Notes: a model not told the origin generated them from the letters alone. Positions 1 to 5,156 are shown, counted from the first letter of the stretch. The stretch is 5,172 nt of DNA from JBIOHJ01 sp044448905 (GCA_044448905.1 JBIOHJ010000163.1:1-5172); one strand, 5' to 3'. Made by a program: numbers and translations.

Positions 1-230
1 CGGATGGATTGATATTGCACCTTGTTAACCTGACCGGATTCAGTGGTAATACTTATTTTGAGCCATTGCCGGTTAATAATATGTCATTTCATATTCGTTC
101 CGGTTTTAAACCTTCCAAAGTATTTACACTGATCAACAACCGGCCCCTGACTTTTGCCTGGAAAGAAGGGGTAATTTCATTTATGACAGGCAAACTGGAA
201 GAATTTGAATGTGTGATTATTGATAAATAA
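1..230 (+). CDS. C-terminal fragment of a probable glycoside hydrolase (GHL6 / beta-galactosidase-trimerisation type)
   Basis: This is a partial gene. The frame is open from the left edge (first full codon at 3) and ends with TAA at 228-230, so about 75 C-terminal residues are visible. The TTG at position 9 is not a credible start because the frame continues upstream as Asp-Gly. The visible part reads as an all-beta tail: HLVNLTGFSGNTYFEPLPV, a second stretch around FHIRSGFKPSKVFTL, then FAWKEGVISFMTGKLEEFECVII. This pattern (a 'HLVNLTG' strand, a 'PLPV' turn, closing strands ending in an acidic/aromatic 'xFExVII') resembles the C-terminal beta domain of large secreted glycosidases annotated as hypothetical glycosyl hydrolase 6 or beta-galactosidase-trimerisation proteins. 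The catalytic part lies outside the window, so family and substrate cannot be confirmed. The NTF2-like gene follows 27 bp downstream on the same strand and is probably co-transcribed. Confidence 0.55.
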   Translation, partial: DGLILHLVNLTGFSGNTYFEPLPVNNMSFHIRSGFKPSKVFTLINNRPLTFAWKEGVISFMTGKLEEFECVIIDK

Positions 231-257
231 CTTTAACGAACAACTAAATTTAAATTT

Positions 258-695
258 ATGTTTAAAATTGTTTCTTCACTTTTATTTTGCTCCCTTTTGG
301 GCAATGCACCTTTATTAGCCCAATCTTCTGATGAAAATGCAGTAGCCGGCAGGGTGGAAGCCCTTCGCAAAGCAATGATAGCTGCTGATAAAATTGCACT
401 GGAAGGTTTGGTAGCGGAAGAACTCAGCTATGGCCATTCAAGCGGTTTGGTAGAAGATAAAGCCGCATTTGTTGATCAGTTTGTAACAGGGAAAACGGTA
501 TTTAAAACAATTACATTATCTGATCAAACCATAAAGATAGCGGGAAAGGTTGCCATTGTAAGGCACCATCTTACCGGCGATACCAACAATAATAATGTAG
601 CAGGAAAAGCAGACATTATTATATTACTTATCTGGCAAAAGCAAAAAGGCCAATGGAAATTACTGGCAAGACAAGCTGCAAGGAAACCGGTTTAA
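258..695 (+). CDS. Secreted NTF2-like / DUF4440 (SnoaL-fold) family protein
   Basis: The product has 145 residues, the usual length for a single cone-shaped NTF2-like domain plus a signal peptide. Residues 1-21 form a signal sequence: Lys3, a hydrophobic core, then a likely cleavage at A21|Q22 in PLLAQSS, so the mature protein is probably periplasmic or exported. The domain covers about 26-142. It has an N-terminal helix (VEALRKAMIAADKIALEGLV), the conserved LSYGHSSG stretch at 56-63, a helix around DKAAFVDQFVTGK, beta strands including VRHHLTGD (101-108), and the typical closing strand WQKQKGQWKLLARQA (126-140). Proteins of this fold range from enzymes to ligand-binding proteins. No catalytic residue set is recognisable here, so no reaction is proposed. 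The start at ATG 258 sits behind an A/T-rich leader without a Shine-Dalgarno site, as is usual in Bacteroidota, and gives a clean signal peptide. It lies 27 bp after the glycosidase gene, suggesting one transcript. Confidence 0.88.
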   Translation: MFKIVSSLLFCSLLGNAPLLAQSSDENAVAGRVEALRKAMIAADKIALEGLVAEELSYGHSSGLVEDKAAFVDQFVTGKTVFKTITLSDQTIKIAGKVAIVRHHLTGDTNNNNVAGKADIIILLIWQKQKGQWKLLARQAARKPV

Positions 696-757
696 GCAAA
701 GCGAAGTTGAAACACAGCCTTTTTTTTCTTTCAGAATTTTTTGAAAGCCGGTGCCAG

Positions 758-792
758 GAATAAAGGCCTTGTCAATTTCAAGGCCTTTATTC
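758..792. terminator. Perfect 14-bp hairpin, probable bidirectional terminator
   Basis: Arms GAATAAAGGCCTTG (758-771) and CAAGGCCTTTATTC (779-792) are perfect reverse complements around a 7-nt loop. The hairpin lies between the plus-strand NTF2-like gene (stop at 695) and the minus-strand PAP2-like gene (stop at 803), only 10 bp from the latter's stop. The stem has a GC-rich core and A/T-rich base, so either transcript ends in a U-rich 3' arm. This fits a terminator shared by convergent genes. There is no long T-run immediately outside the stem, so efficiency is uncertain. Confidence 0.75.
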
Positions 793-802
793 TAAGAATT
801 GT

Positions 803-2131
803 TTATTTCTTCATCCAGGATTCAACAACATATTTTCCGAGTTCCTTACCCATCCGGAGCCCTACTTCGTTATCTGTCCGAAAATGAATGCCTGCATAGA
901 ACCTTGAATCCGCACAATCCTGCGCCAGTTGTTGAAACTGTTTGGCATCGGCAGGAAAAAAATATTCCATTACAGCGCTTGAAGTACCAGCGCCTGCGGC
1001 GTGGCCAGATGGATAACCAGGGAAAGGCGGGGTTGATATCAGCGGTTTATATGTGCTGTCGTACTGAACAGGCCTGATTCCCCACCAGGCATATTTCGCA
1101 TCCATGATGGCAATGCCGGCATCATGAAAAGCTGTATGCAAAACAGTATAGATACGTGCAACTGCCGGGGCATCATCCATCATACGGTATTCAAACATTT
1201 TCAGGCCTGCTACATCGGACCAGAATTCAAATCCTCCATTGTTTGCCCAATAATAGGCAAGGGAACGGGATTTAAAAGTAGACTTGAAATCCTTCAATTC
1301 CTTCATTTCAGCATCAAAATCCGGTGGTGCCGGTGGCCTGAACTGATCAGCTGAACGTAATACTATTGGTGAAAATGATGCAAGAGTGATACCCAAAGGA
1401 TAAGAACCGGTCCATTTTTTTGGATCCTTGTTCATTTTACCATCCCAAACTTTAGCTGACCCATCGTTCTTTGCTTTTTCTATGATCTGCTTAGCAACTT
1501 GCTCGCCTAGTTTCCAACCTGCTTCAACATCACTTGGAAATTGTACGCCTGCATCAATCCGTGACTGTGAAGCGGCATGTGCCAGTTGCAAAATGGAATC
1601 GGCTTTTTCGGGGAAAAAATACGCAAGCATGTATCCGGCTGCTGCGGCCGTTACAGAATGTTCACATGGCCAGGAATAAGTGAGCGGAGCATTGATGACA
1701 GGTTTCAGCAAAGGATCTAAAACCTGGGGACGTTTCCTTTTATATTTGACCTTTTCCTTCCAGGCCAATATCGTTGCATCATAAATAGCTATGTTCACCC
1801 ATGCTGCTGGAAAACGAAGCAATGTTTCGGGCTTTTGGTCTATCAATTTTGGTGCAATTTGATTCCAGCGGTAGGAAGGAGCTCCGACATCCCAGTATTT
1901 TATTTCTGCCAATTTTTTTTCATCAAGTTTACTCATTCTCTGTTTGATCAATTGCAATTCAGCTTTTGATTGAGCAGGAGGAGTACCTATCACAATTTGT
2001 TTCGGGTTATCTAAAAGTTTTGTATTCCAGTTGGCTGCTTCATAATGGGCTGTCTGGCGCGGCACATTCATTTGAGCCGTTGCAACTATTGCAGTAATCG
2101 TAAGAGCCATCGAAAGAATAATCTGCTTCAT
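803..2131 (-). CDS. Exported PAP2 / vanadium-haloperoxidase-like protein with two homologous halves
   Basis: The product has 442 residues. Residues 1-20 form a signal peptide with likely cleavage near A19|Q20 (VATAQMN), so it acts outside the cytoplasm. The C-terminal half carries the full PAP2 signature: K346-x6-R353-P354, P374-S-G-H377 and S409-R410-x5-H416-x3-D420. In PAP2 phosphatases His416 would be the nucleophile and His377 the acid; in vanadium haloperoxidases the equivalent residues hold vanadate. The context TPPFPGYPSGHA and DAKYAWWGIRP resembles bacterial haloperoxidase-like members. The H377-to-H416 gap of 39 resembles, from memory, class A acid phosphatases such as PhoN, so phosphatase versus haloperoxidase cannot be settled here. 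The N-terminal half repeats the signature exactly 219 residues earlier (K127, R134, H158, R191, D201), but PSGH has become PCEH and the third-motif His is Gln197. ATG 2131 gives the signal peptide. The gene is divergent from the kinase/regulator pair, and a possible LytTR site lies about 120 bp upstream. Confidence 0.9.
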   Translation of the reverse strand: MKQIILSMALTITAIVATAQMNVPRQTAHYEAANWNTKLLDNPKQIVIGTPPAQSKAELQLIKQRMSKLDEKKLAEIKYWDVGAPSYRWNQIAPKLIDQKPETLLRFPAAWVNIAIYDATILAWKEKVKYKRKRPQVLDPLLKPVINAPLTYSWPCEHSVTAAAAGYMLAYFFPEKADSILQLAHAASQSRIDAGVQFPSDVEAGWKLGEQVAKQIIEKAKNDGSAKVWDGKMNKDPKKWTGSYPLGITLASFSPIVLRSADQFRPPAPPDFDAEMKELKDFKSTFKSRSLAYYWANNGGFEFWSDVAGLKMFEYRMMDDAPAVARIYTVLHTAFHDAGIAIMDAKYAWWGIRPVQYDSTYKPLISTPPFPGYPSGHAAGAGTSSAVMEYFFPADAKQFQQLAQDCADSRFYAGIHFRTDNEVGLRMGKELGKYVVESWMKK

Positions 2132-2254
2132 AATTTTAGTTTTTATTTTTAGTATTTATATCTAAAACTGATCTTATTAATTTTTTCATCAGTTATCCGG
2201 GTATTCTGATACAAGAATATCTAATTAAAGTAAGCAGGGAAAGCCGGAGTCAAT

Positions 2255-2285
2255 AAACAACGGATTATGGTAAACAAACAACGGA
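2255..2285 (-). promoter_or_regulatory. Candidate LytTR-type binding site: 10-bp direct repeat, 21-bp period
   Basis: The plus strand has AAACAACGGA at 2255-2264 and again, identical, at 2276-2285. On the minus strand each copy reads TCCGTTGTTT. The 9-mer TCCGTTGTT matches 8 of 9 positions of the LytTR consensus as I recall it, [TA][AC][CA]GTTN[AG][TG]. Two 9-mers with a 12-bp spacer (21 bp, two helical turns) is the usual arrangement for LytTR dimers such as AgrA or ComE. The repeat lies upstream of the PAP2 gene in the same orientation, and a LytTR regulator is encoded on the other side of this spacer. Binding is an inference. The adjacent octamer CGGAGTCA also occurs twice (2245-2252 and 2282-2289). 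Confidence 0.5.
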
Positions 2286-2295
2286 GTCAGGCCGA

Positions 2296-2382
2296 TCATT
2301 ACAGGTTATGAGTTAGGTATTGTGAATTATTTTTAAGCCAGTTTAATACAACCGGTAACTCTTAACTCATAACCCGTAACTT
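2296..2382. repeat. Inverted repeat built from 7-bp TAAC-containing units
   Basis: The left arm 2299-2317 pairs with the right arm 2361-2379 at 17 of 19 positions plus one G-T wobble, across a 43-bp centre. The right arm lies within four head-to-tail heptamers, GTAACTC, TTAACTC, ATAACCC and GTAACTT (2355-2382). The left arm contains the same type of unit on the opposite strand (GAGTTAG at 2310-2316, AGGTTAT at 2303-2309, and a looser TCATTAC at 2296-2302). This looks like an extragenic interspersed repeat rather than coding DNA. It could form a long stem in a transcript running toward the kinase. Confidence 0.7.
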
Positions 2383-2387
2383 TTTTG

Positions 2388-2426
2388 ATTGACTTTGTTT
2401 GGTTGCTTGTGTACCACAAGGTCAAT
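2388..2426. promoter_or_regulatory. Hairpin / dyad just upstream of the kinase gene
   Basis: ATTGACTTTGT (2388-2398) and ACAAGGTCAAT (2416-2426) are reverse complements with one G-T wobble. Beyond a 2-nt bulge (TT, 2399-2400), GGT (2401-2403) also pairs with ACC (2413-2415), leaving a 9-nt loop. No T-run follows on the plus strand, so it is not a standard terminator for plus-strand transcripts. Its position around the putative -33 region suggests an operator-like dyad, or a leader structure if transcription begins upstream. Confidence 0.4.
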
Positions 2427-2437
2427 TCTATAGTCTG
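2407..2437 (+). promoter_or_regulatory. Weak candidate promoter for the kinase/regulator operon
   Basis: TTG (2407-2409) is followed after 19 bp by TATAGTCTG (2429-2437). This loosely resembles the Bacteroidota -33 TTTG / -7 TAnnTTTG promoter, but the -7 element is imperfect. Spacing and position about 50 bp before ATG 2488 are reasonable. The -33 part falls in the loop of the 2388-2426 dyad. Confidence 0.25.
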
Positions 2438-2487
2438 CAGAATTAAAAGGCAAAGTTTTGCCGATATTTAGCTTTTTAAATAACGAA

Positions 2488-3543
2488 ATGAAATTATTAT
2501 CCGACAAAAAGCTGCTCAGATTTTATTTATGGATGGGGCTTGGTTATTTTTTTATCGGACTCTTAAACACGGTGCATAAATATCCAGACAGATTTTTAGC
2601 TTCTGTGGTTAACAATCTTTGGGGAATTATTTTTCTCATCCCTCTCAATTTTATATTTTTTGAATATACCATTCCATTTGTACTGAAGAAAAGGAAGACC
2701 ATCATTTACAATATCCTTCCCGGAATTTTTCTCCTATGGGTCCATATGATGTTCTGGTCTTACGGTTTATATGCCTGGAGACTGTTGGGAATACAACTAC
2801 ATGTTTATACTGCATTAAGGGATTTTTCTGCGATAAGCCTGGTGCTCCAAAATCAAATGGCATATAGCGCCGGTTCTGTTTTCTTTTTTGGGATTGCCAG
2901 GCATATTTATAATTATGTAAAACTAAAGCAGTCAGCACAACAACTGCGTATCGAAAAACAGGGAGCAGAACTCAACTACCTAAAATCGCAAACCAACCCG
3001 CATTTTTTATTTAACACATTAAACAATATATATTCATTGGCAAGAGATAAGAGCGACCTGGCTCCTGAATCCATTTTACGCCTGTCGAAGATATTACGTT
3101 TTATGCTGTACGAAACCGGTGGAGATTATATCGCTATAGAACAGGAACTGAAAATTATGAATGACTATATTGCCCTGGAAAAATTACGTTACGATGATTC
3201 ATTACATGTAAATTTTAACTATGATATTGAAGATATGAAGCAAGCTTTACCGCCTCTGTTACTGATCCCCTTGGTTGAAAATGCGTTCAAACATGGTGTT
3301 TCTGAAACAAGAAATCAGCCATTTGTCGATATTCATCTTTCAGTTAATAAACGGCAGTTAGCGTTTGTTGTAAAAAATTCTACTGAAGCATTTCCGGGCG
3401 AAGGAAATGTAAAAGAAAAAATCGGGCTTAAAAACCTGAGACGCCAGCTGGAATTGCTCTATACAGATTACAATCTGTCTGTTCAGCAAGGCGAATTTGC
3501 GTTTACTACTACTTTAAAAATTAATCTGGCAAGCCATGTCTAA
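2488..3543 (+). CDS. LytS-type sensor histidine kinase (His_kinase PF06580 family), four membrane segments
   Basis: From ATG 2488 the product has 351 residues. An in-frame TTG at 2458 would add ten residues, but ATG is preferred: it begins MKLLSDKKLLRFYL, directly before the first membrane helix, behind an A-rich leader. Four hydrophobic segments are at about 12-29, 38-61, 72-96 and 122-143, with no large extracellular domain. A short helical linker (about 145-168) leads to the phospho-acceptor box NPHFLFNTLNNIYSLA with His172. The ATPase domain has the N-box PLVENAFKHG (Glu264, Asn265) and the G-box KIGLKNLRRQLE (311-322). The glycine-rich region is reduced, as is common in this family in Bacteroidota. 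It should autophosphorylate on His172 and pass phosphate to the regulator, whose ATG overlaps this gene's end by 8 bp, implying translational coupling. The signal is unknown; a compact membrane domain suggests a membrane or envelope cue. Confidence 0.93.
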   Translation: MKLLSDKKLLRFYLWMGLGYFFIGLLNTVHKYPDRFLASVVNNLWGIIFLIPLNFIFFEYTIPFVLKKRKTIIYNILPGIFLLWVHMMFWSYGLYAWRLLGIQLHVYTALRDFSAISLVLQNQMAYSAGSVFFFGIARHIYNYVKLKQSAQQLRIEKQGAELNYLKSQTNPHFLFNTLNNIYSLARDKSDLAPESILRLSKILRFMLYETGGDYIAIEQELKIMNDYIALEKLRYDDSLHVNFNYDIEDMKQALPPLLLIPLVENAFKHGVSETRNQPFVDIHLSVNKRQLAFVVKNSTEAFPGEGNVKEKIGLKNLRRQLELLYTDYNLSVQQGEFAFTTTLKINLASHV

Positions 3544-4225
3544 CATAAAATGTATTATAGTTGAAGATGAGCCATTAGCGGTAAAAGTATTATCGGATTA
3601 TATTTTACAGGTACCGTTCCTGGAATTACAGGGAACATTCAAAGATGCTATTCTGGCAACTGACTATTTGCGGACTAATCAAGCCGACCTTATTTTTTTA
3701 GATATTCATCTGCCTAAATTAAAAGGTATGGCTTTTTTAAAAACGCTTACACATCCGCCTGCGGTAATTATTACAACTGCTTATCATCAGTACGCAGTGG
3801 AGGGCTTTGATTTAAATGTAACAGATTACCTGTTAAAGCCATTTGAATTTGAGCGTTTTTTAGTAGCAGTAAATAAGGTAAAAACAGCACAGGGAGAAAA
3901 CGAGAAAGCAAATGAAAGCCCGGAAAAAGATTTTATATTTCTTAATGTGCAAAAAAAGAAGGTGAAAATTTTATTTTCAGAGATTGTTTATATTGAAAGC
4001 CAACGTGAATACATCAAAATCGTTACAACAAAAAAAGAATACATTTCAAAAATGAGTACGCATGAAATGGAGGATCTTTTACCTCCCAATCTCTTCAAAC
4101 GGATTCACCGGTCTTTTATAATTTCAATTAGCAAGATTGAATCATACACAGCCGAAATGGTTGAGGTGAATGGAGTATCTATTCCTATTGGCAGAGGCTA
4201 CAGGGATATTATAGAAAACTTATAG
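3536..4225 (+). CDS. LytTR-family response regulator (receiver + LytTR DNA-binding domain)
   Basis: The product has 229 residues, the normal length for a LytR/AlgR-type regulator. The receiver domain covers about 3-118. It has the acidic pair Glu10-Asp11 (IIVEDEPLA), phospho-acceptor Asp56 in LIFLDIHLP, the switch Thr80/Thr81 in VIITTAYH, and Lys101 in YLLKPFEF. A charged linker (about 119-131) leads to the LytTR domain (about 133-229), recognised by the segments KILFSEIVYIESQREYIKI, FKRIHRSFIISISKIES and the closing VSIPIGRGYRD. LytTR domains bind pairs of short direct repeats about two helical turns apart, and such a repeat occurs at 2255-2285 in the spacer upstream of this operon. The ATG at 3536 lies inside the end of the kinase gene (8-bp overlap), so the two are one operon. 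The gene is followed by a spacer containing a MITE, whose terminal repeat plus T-run could help end transcription. Confidence 0.95.
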   Translation: MSNIKCIIVEDEPLAVKVLSDYILQVPFLELQGTFKDAILATDYLRTNQADLIFLDIHLPKLKGMAFLKTLTHPPAVIITTAYHQYAVEGFDLNVTDYLLKPFEFERFLVAVNKVKTAQGENEKANESPEKDFIFLNVQKKKVKILFSEIVYIESQREYIKIVTTKKEYISKMSTHEMEDLLPPNLFKRIHRSFIISISKIESYTAEMVEVNGVSIPIGRGYRDIIENL

Positions 4226-4347
4226 CTTACAAAGTCAGCCCTCATTCTTTCCGATCCGACTGAGTCGCTCCAATGAAATTCCTGAGCCATTTTATTGGAC
4301 GCTTGTTGTTGATAGTTAAAAATGATTAATGTTATTTTATACGCCCT

Positions 4348-4355
4348 GCTTTTTT
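4348..4355 (+). repeat. Target-site duplication, left copy (GCTTTTTT)
   Basis: GCTTTTTT lies immediately outside the left terminal inverted repeat and is repeated in direct orientation at 4506-4513, immediately outside the right one. An 8-bp direct duplication is the expected footprint of transposition. Low sequence complexity means part of the match could be chance. Confidence 0.65.
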
Positions 4356-4505
4356 GGGTGCATTCCAAATTGTCGCAAACCAAAACCCACCCCCTTCTAA
4401 TATTTCCTTATGCAAAATTGCTTCGGCCCCTCCGAAGGAGGGGAGGTAAAGCTCTCTAAATGTAAGAGCAAGAAACCCAACGCTACGACAATTGGGAATG
4501 CACCC
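4356..4505. mobile_element. 150-bp MITE-like non-autonomous element
   Basis: The left terminal repeat GGGTGCATTCC(A)AATTGTCG (4356-4375) and the right one (4486-4505) are inverted repeats matching at 19 of 20 positions, the only difference being at position 12. Both ends begin with GGGTGCATTCC and are flanked by an 8-bp direct duplication. The interior has two smaller hairpins, CCCCTCC-GAA-GGAGGGG (4427-4443) and GCTCT-9 nt-AGAGC (4451-4469), and no transposase gene. Size, terminal repeats and duplication fit a MITE mobilised in trans by a DDE transposase. An 8-bp duplication with GGG-starting ends suggests an IS1595/IS1-like transposase, but this rests on memory of family traits and is only a guess. 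Confidence 0.75.
4427..4443. repeat. Internal hairpin of the MITE
   Basis: CCCCTCC and GGAGGGG form a perfect 7-bp GC-rich stem with a 3-nt GAA loop. An overlapping alternative pairing, CTTCGG (4421-4426) with CCGAAG (4432-4437), is mutually exclusive with it. It may form in RNA or single-stranded DNA. Confidence 0.65.
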
Positions 4506-4513
4506 GCTTTTTT
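4506..4513 (+). repeat. Target-site duplication, right copy (GCTTTTTT)
   Basis: This is the second copy of the 8-bp duplication, abutting the right terminal repeat and followed by one more T (4514). For a transcript from the response regulator, the end of the 20-bp TIR stem followed by this T-run resembles an intrinsic terminator. On the opposite strand no U-run follows the stem. Confidence 0.65.
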
Positions 4514-4550
4514 TAATACAACTATATGCCGTTTTATTTATACTATTCAA

Positions 4551-5048
4551 TTAAACTTTACTGTTCCATTTAGCATCTGCCATCACTACTGATGTTTCAA
4601 TTTGACGGGCCGGTATTATCCAATATTTGCGTAATAAATTATTTTTTTCCTCTTCTGGTAATAGACGAAAGCCGTGTTTTTGGTAAAACTCAATTGCCCA
4701 TTTTGCATCGGCCCATGTTCCAATTAAAACAGGTGTCGTAGATATTTCATAGAGGTGTTTAAGTAACCTGCTTCCAATCCCCTTATTTCTTTTTGTTGTC
4801 CGGACATAGGCATGGCGAATCAGGGTTACATCTTCTTTAAACTGAATTCCCATTACACCTATGATTTTGTTATCTTCTGTATAACACCAAAATTGAACCC
4901 CTTCAGCAATTTGTCGTTTTAGTTCCTCTTCTGTCATATAGGGTTCATGCCATCTGTCTGATGGGATTATACCCCGGTATGCAGATGCAGCATCATTTAT
5001 AATTTCGTAAATGTCATTAAAATCCTTTTGTTCACACTTAGAGATCAT
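4551..5048 (-). CDS. GNAT-family N-acetyltransferase
   Basis: The product has 165 residues, normal for a single GNAT domain. The acetyl-CoA-binding motif A is visible as VRTTKRNKGIGSRLLKHL, with the R87-x-x-G90-x-G92 pyrophosphate loop, preceded by the strand TLIRHAYV. Motif B follows as WAIEFYQKHGFRLL (117-130). The N-terminal part (residues 1-50) has the conserved-looking segment YRGIIPSDRWHEPYM, and the strand KIIGVMGIQF (61-70) is the usual central strand. The C-terminal strand RQIETSVVM (148-156) closes the fold. It should transfer an acetyl group from acetyl-CoA to an amine; the substrate is not evident. The start at ATG 5048 aligns with the beginning of the domain, with an A/T-rich leader and a good promoter candidate 30-60 bp upstream. 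It converges on the response regulator and appears to be a single-gene unit. Confidence 0.92.
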   Translation of the reverse strand: MISKCEQKDFNDIYEIINDAASAYRGIIPSDRWHEPYMTEEELKRQIAEGVQFWCYTEDNKIIGVMGIQFKEDVTLIRHAYVRTTKRNKGIGSRLLKHLYEISTTPVLIGTWADAKWAIEFYQKHGFRLLPEEEKNNLLRKYWIIPARQIETSVVMADAKWNSKV

Positions 5049-5079
5049 AAATTTTTCATTTGTTTTTATACTACTGGTT

Positions 5080-5111
5080 TAAAAATATTTATAAAGTTGT
5101 CCGTTTGCAAA
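5080..5111 (-). promoter_or_regulatory. Candidate Bacteroidota promoter for the GNAT gene
   Basis: On the minus strand TTTG (5111-5108) is followed after 20 bp by TATTTTTA (5087-5080). This matches the Bacteroidota -33 TTTG / -7 TAnnTTTG layout with one mismatch in the -7 element and typical spacing. The predicted transcript start would give a leader of about 25 nt to ATG 5048. The region is AT-rich, so a chance match remains possible. Confidence 0.4.
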
Positions 5112-5126
5112 TTGCATACATCCAGG

Positions 5127-5156
5127 GCTCCTATGTTTACAAATTAATATGGGAGC
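5127..5156. repeat. Imperfect hairpin near the right edge
   Basis: 5127-5137 can pair with 5146-5156 as an 11-bp stem (two G-T pairs) around an 8-nt loop, with core GCTCC/GGGAGC. No clear T-run follows on either strand. It may be a terminator of a gene beyond the window or an extragenic palindrome; the context is cut off. Confidence 0.35.

Larger units (their letters stand above)
2132..2487. other. Divergent intergenic region, 356 bp, rich in repeats
   Basis: This spacer separates the minus-strand PAP2-like gene from the plus-strand kinase and must hold both promoters. From left to right it contains an A/T-rich leader for the PAP2 gene (2132-2190), a weak minus-strand -7-like element TATTCTTG (2219-2212) with no matching -33, the 21-bp-period direct repeat (2255-2285), the heptamer-based inverted repeat (2296-2382), a hairpin (2388-2426) and a weak plus-strand promoter candidate (about 2407-2437). 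No credible coding sequence or structured RNA gene is seen. If transcription of the kinase starts near 2443, the leader to ATG 2488 would be about 45 nt. Confidence 0.7.
4226..4550. other. Convergent intergenic region, 325 bp, invaded by a MITE
   Basis: This spacer lies between the converging regulator and acetyltransferase genes. 4226-4347 holds no feature I can support beyond an 11-bp near-palindrome, CGACTGAGTCG (4257-4267), and a short TCCAAT/ATTGGA pair (4269-4274 and 4294-4299). 4348-4513 is the MITE with its target duplication. 4514-4550 is AT-rich and featureless. Short open frames across the element are not supported as genes. Confidence 0.7.

Noticed and set aside
684..693. Palindrome AAACCGGTTT at the end of the NTF2-like gene
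   Set aside because: A 10-bp palindrome inside a coding end is easily due to chance, and it has no context suggesting a regulatory role.
720..747. Run of eight T residues (720-727) and a weak CTTTCA/TGAAAG pair as a terminator of the NTF2-like gene
   Set aside because: No stable stem precedes the T-run and the 6-bp pair is AT-rich. The perfect hairpin at 758-792 is a better terminator.
799..1679. Plus-strand open frames opposite the PAP2-like gene
   Set aside because: They are antisense to a gene with clear conserved motifs and show no domain of their own.
2458..2487. TTG at 2458 as the kinase start
   Set aside because: It would add ten non-conserved-looking residues before a good ATG with an A-rich leader and the first membrane helix. 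It cannot be fully excluded, since AAAAGG lies about 7 bp upstream.
2702..2938. Minus-strand open frame within the kinase gene
   Set aside because: It is antisense to the well-supported membrane segments of the kinase and has no family resemblance.
4257..4267. CGACTGAGTCG near-palindrome after the regulator gene
   Set aside because: The arms are only 5 bp around one base, with no T-run. It is too short to support a terminator or operator.
4198..4383. 61-codon open frame on the minus strand after the regulator
   Set aside because: It overlaps the regulator's end and runs into the MITE. It has no recognisable domain, so it is treated as non-coding.
4332..4550. 72-codon open frame on the minus strand
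   Set aside because: It lies almost wholly across the MITE and its duplications, includes both terminal repeats, and resembles no protein family I know. It is an open frame created by repeat DNA.
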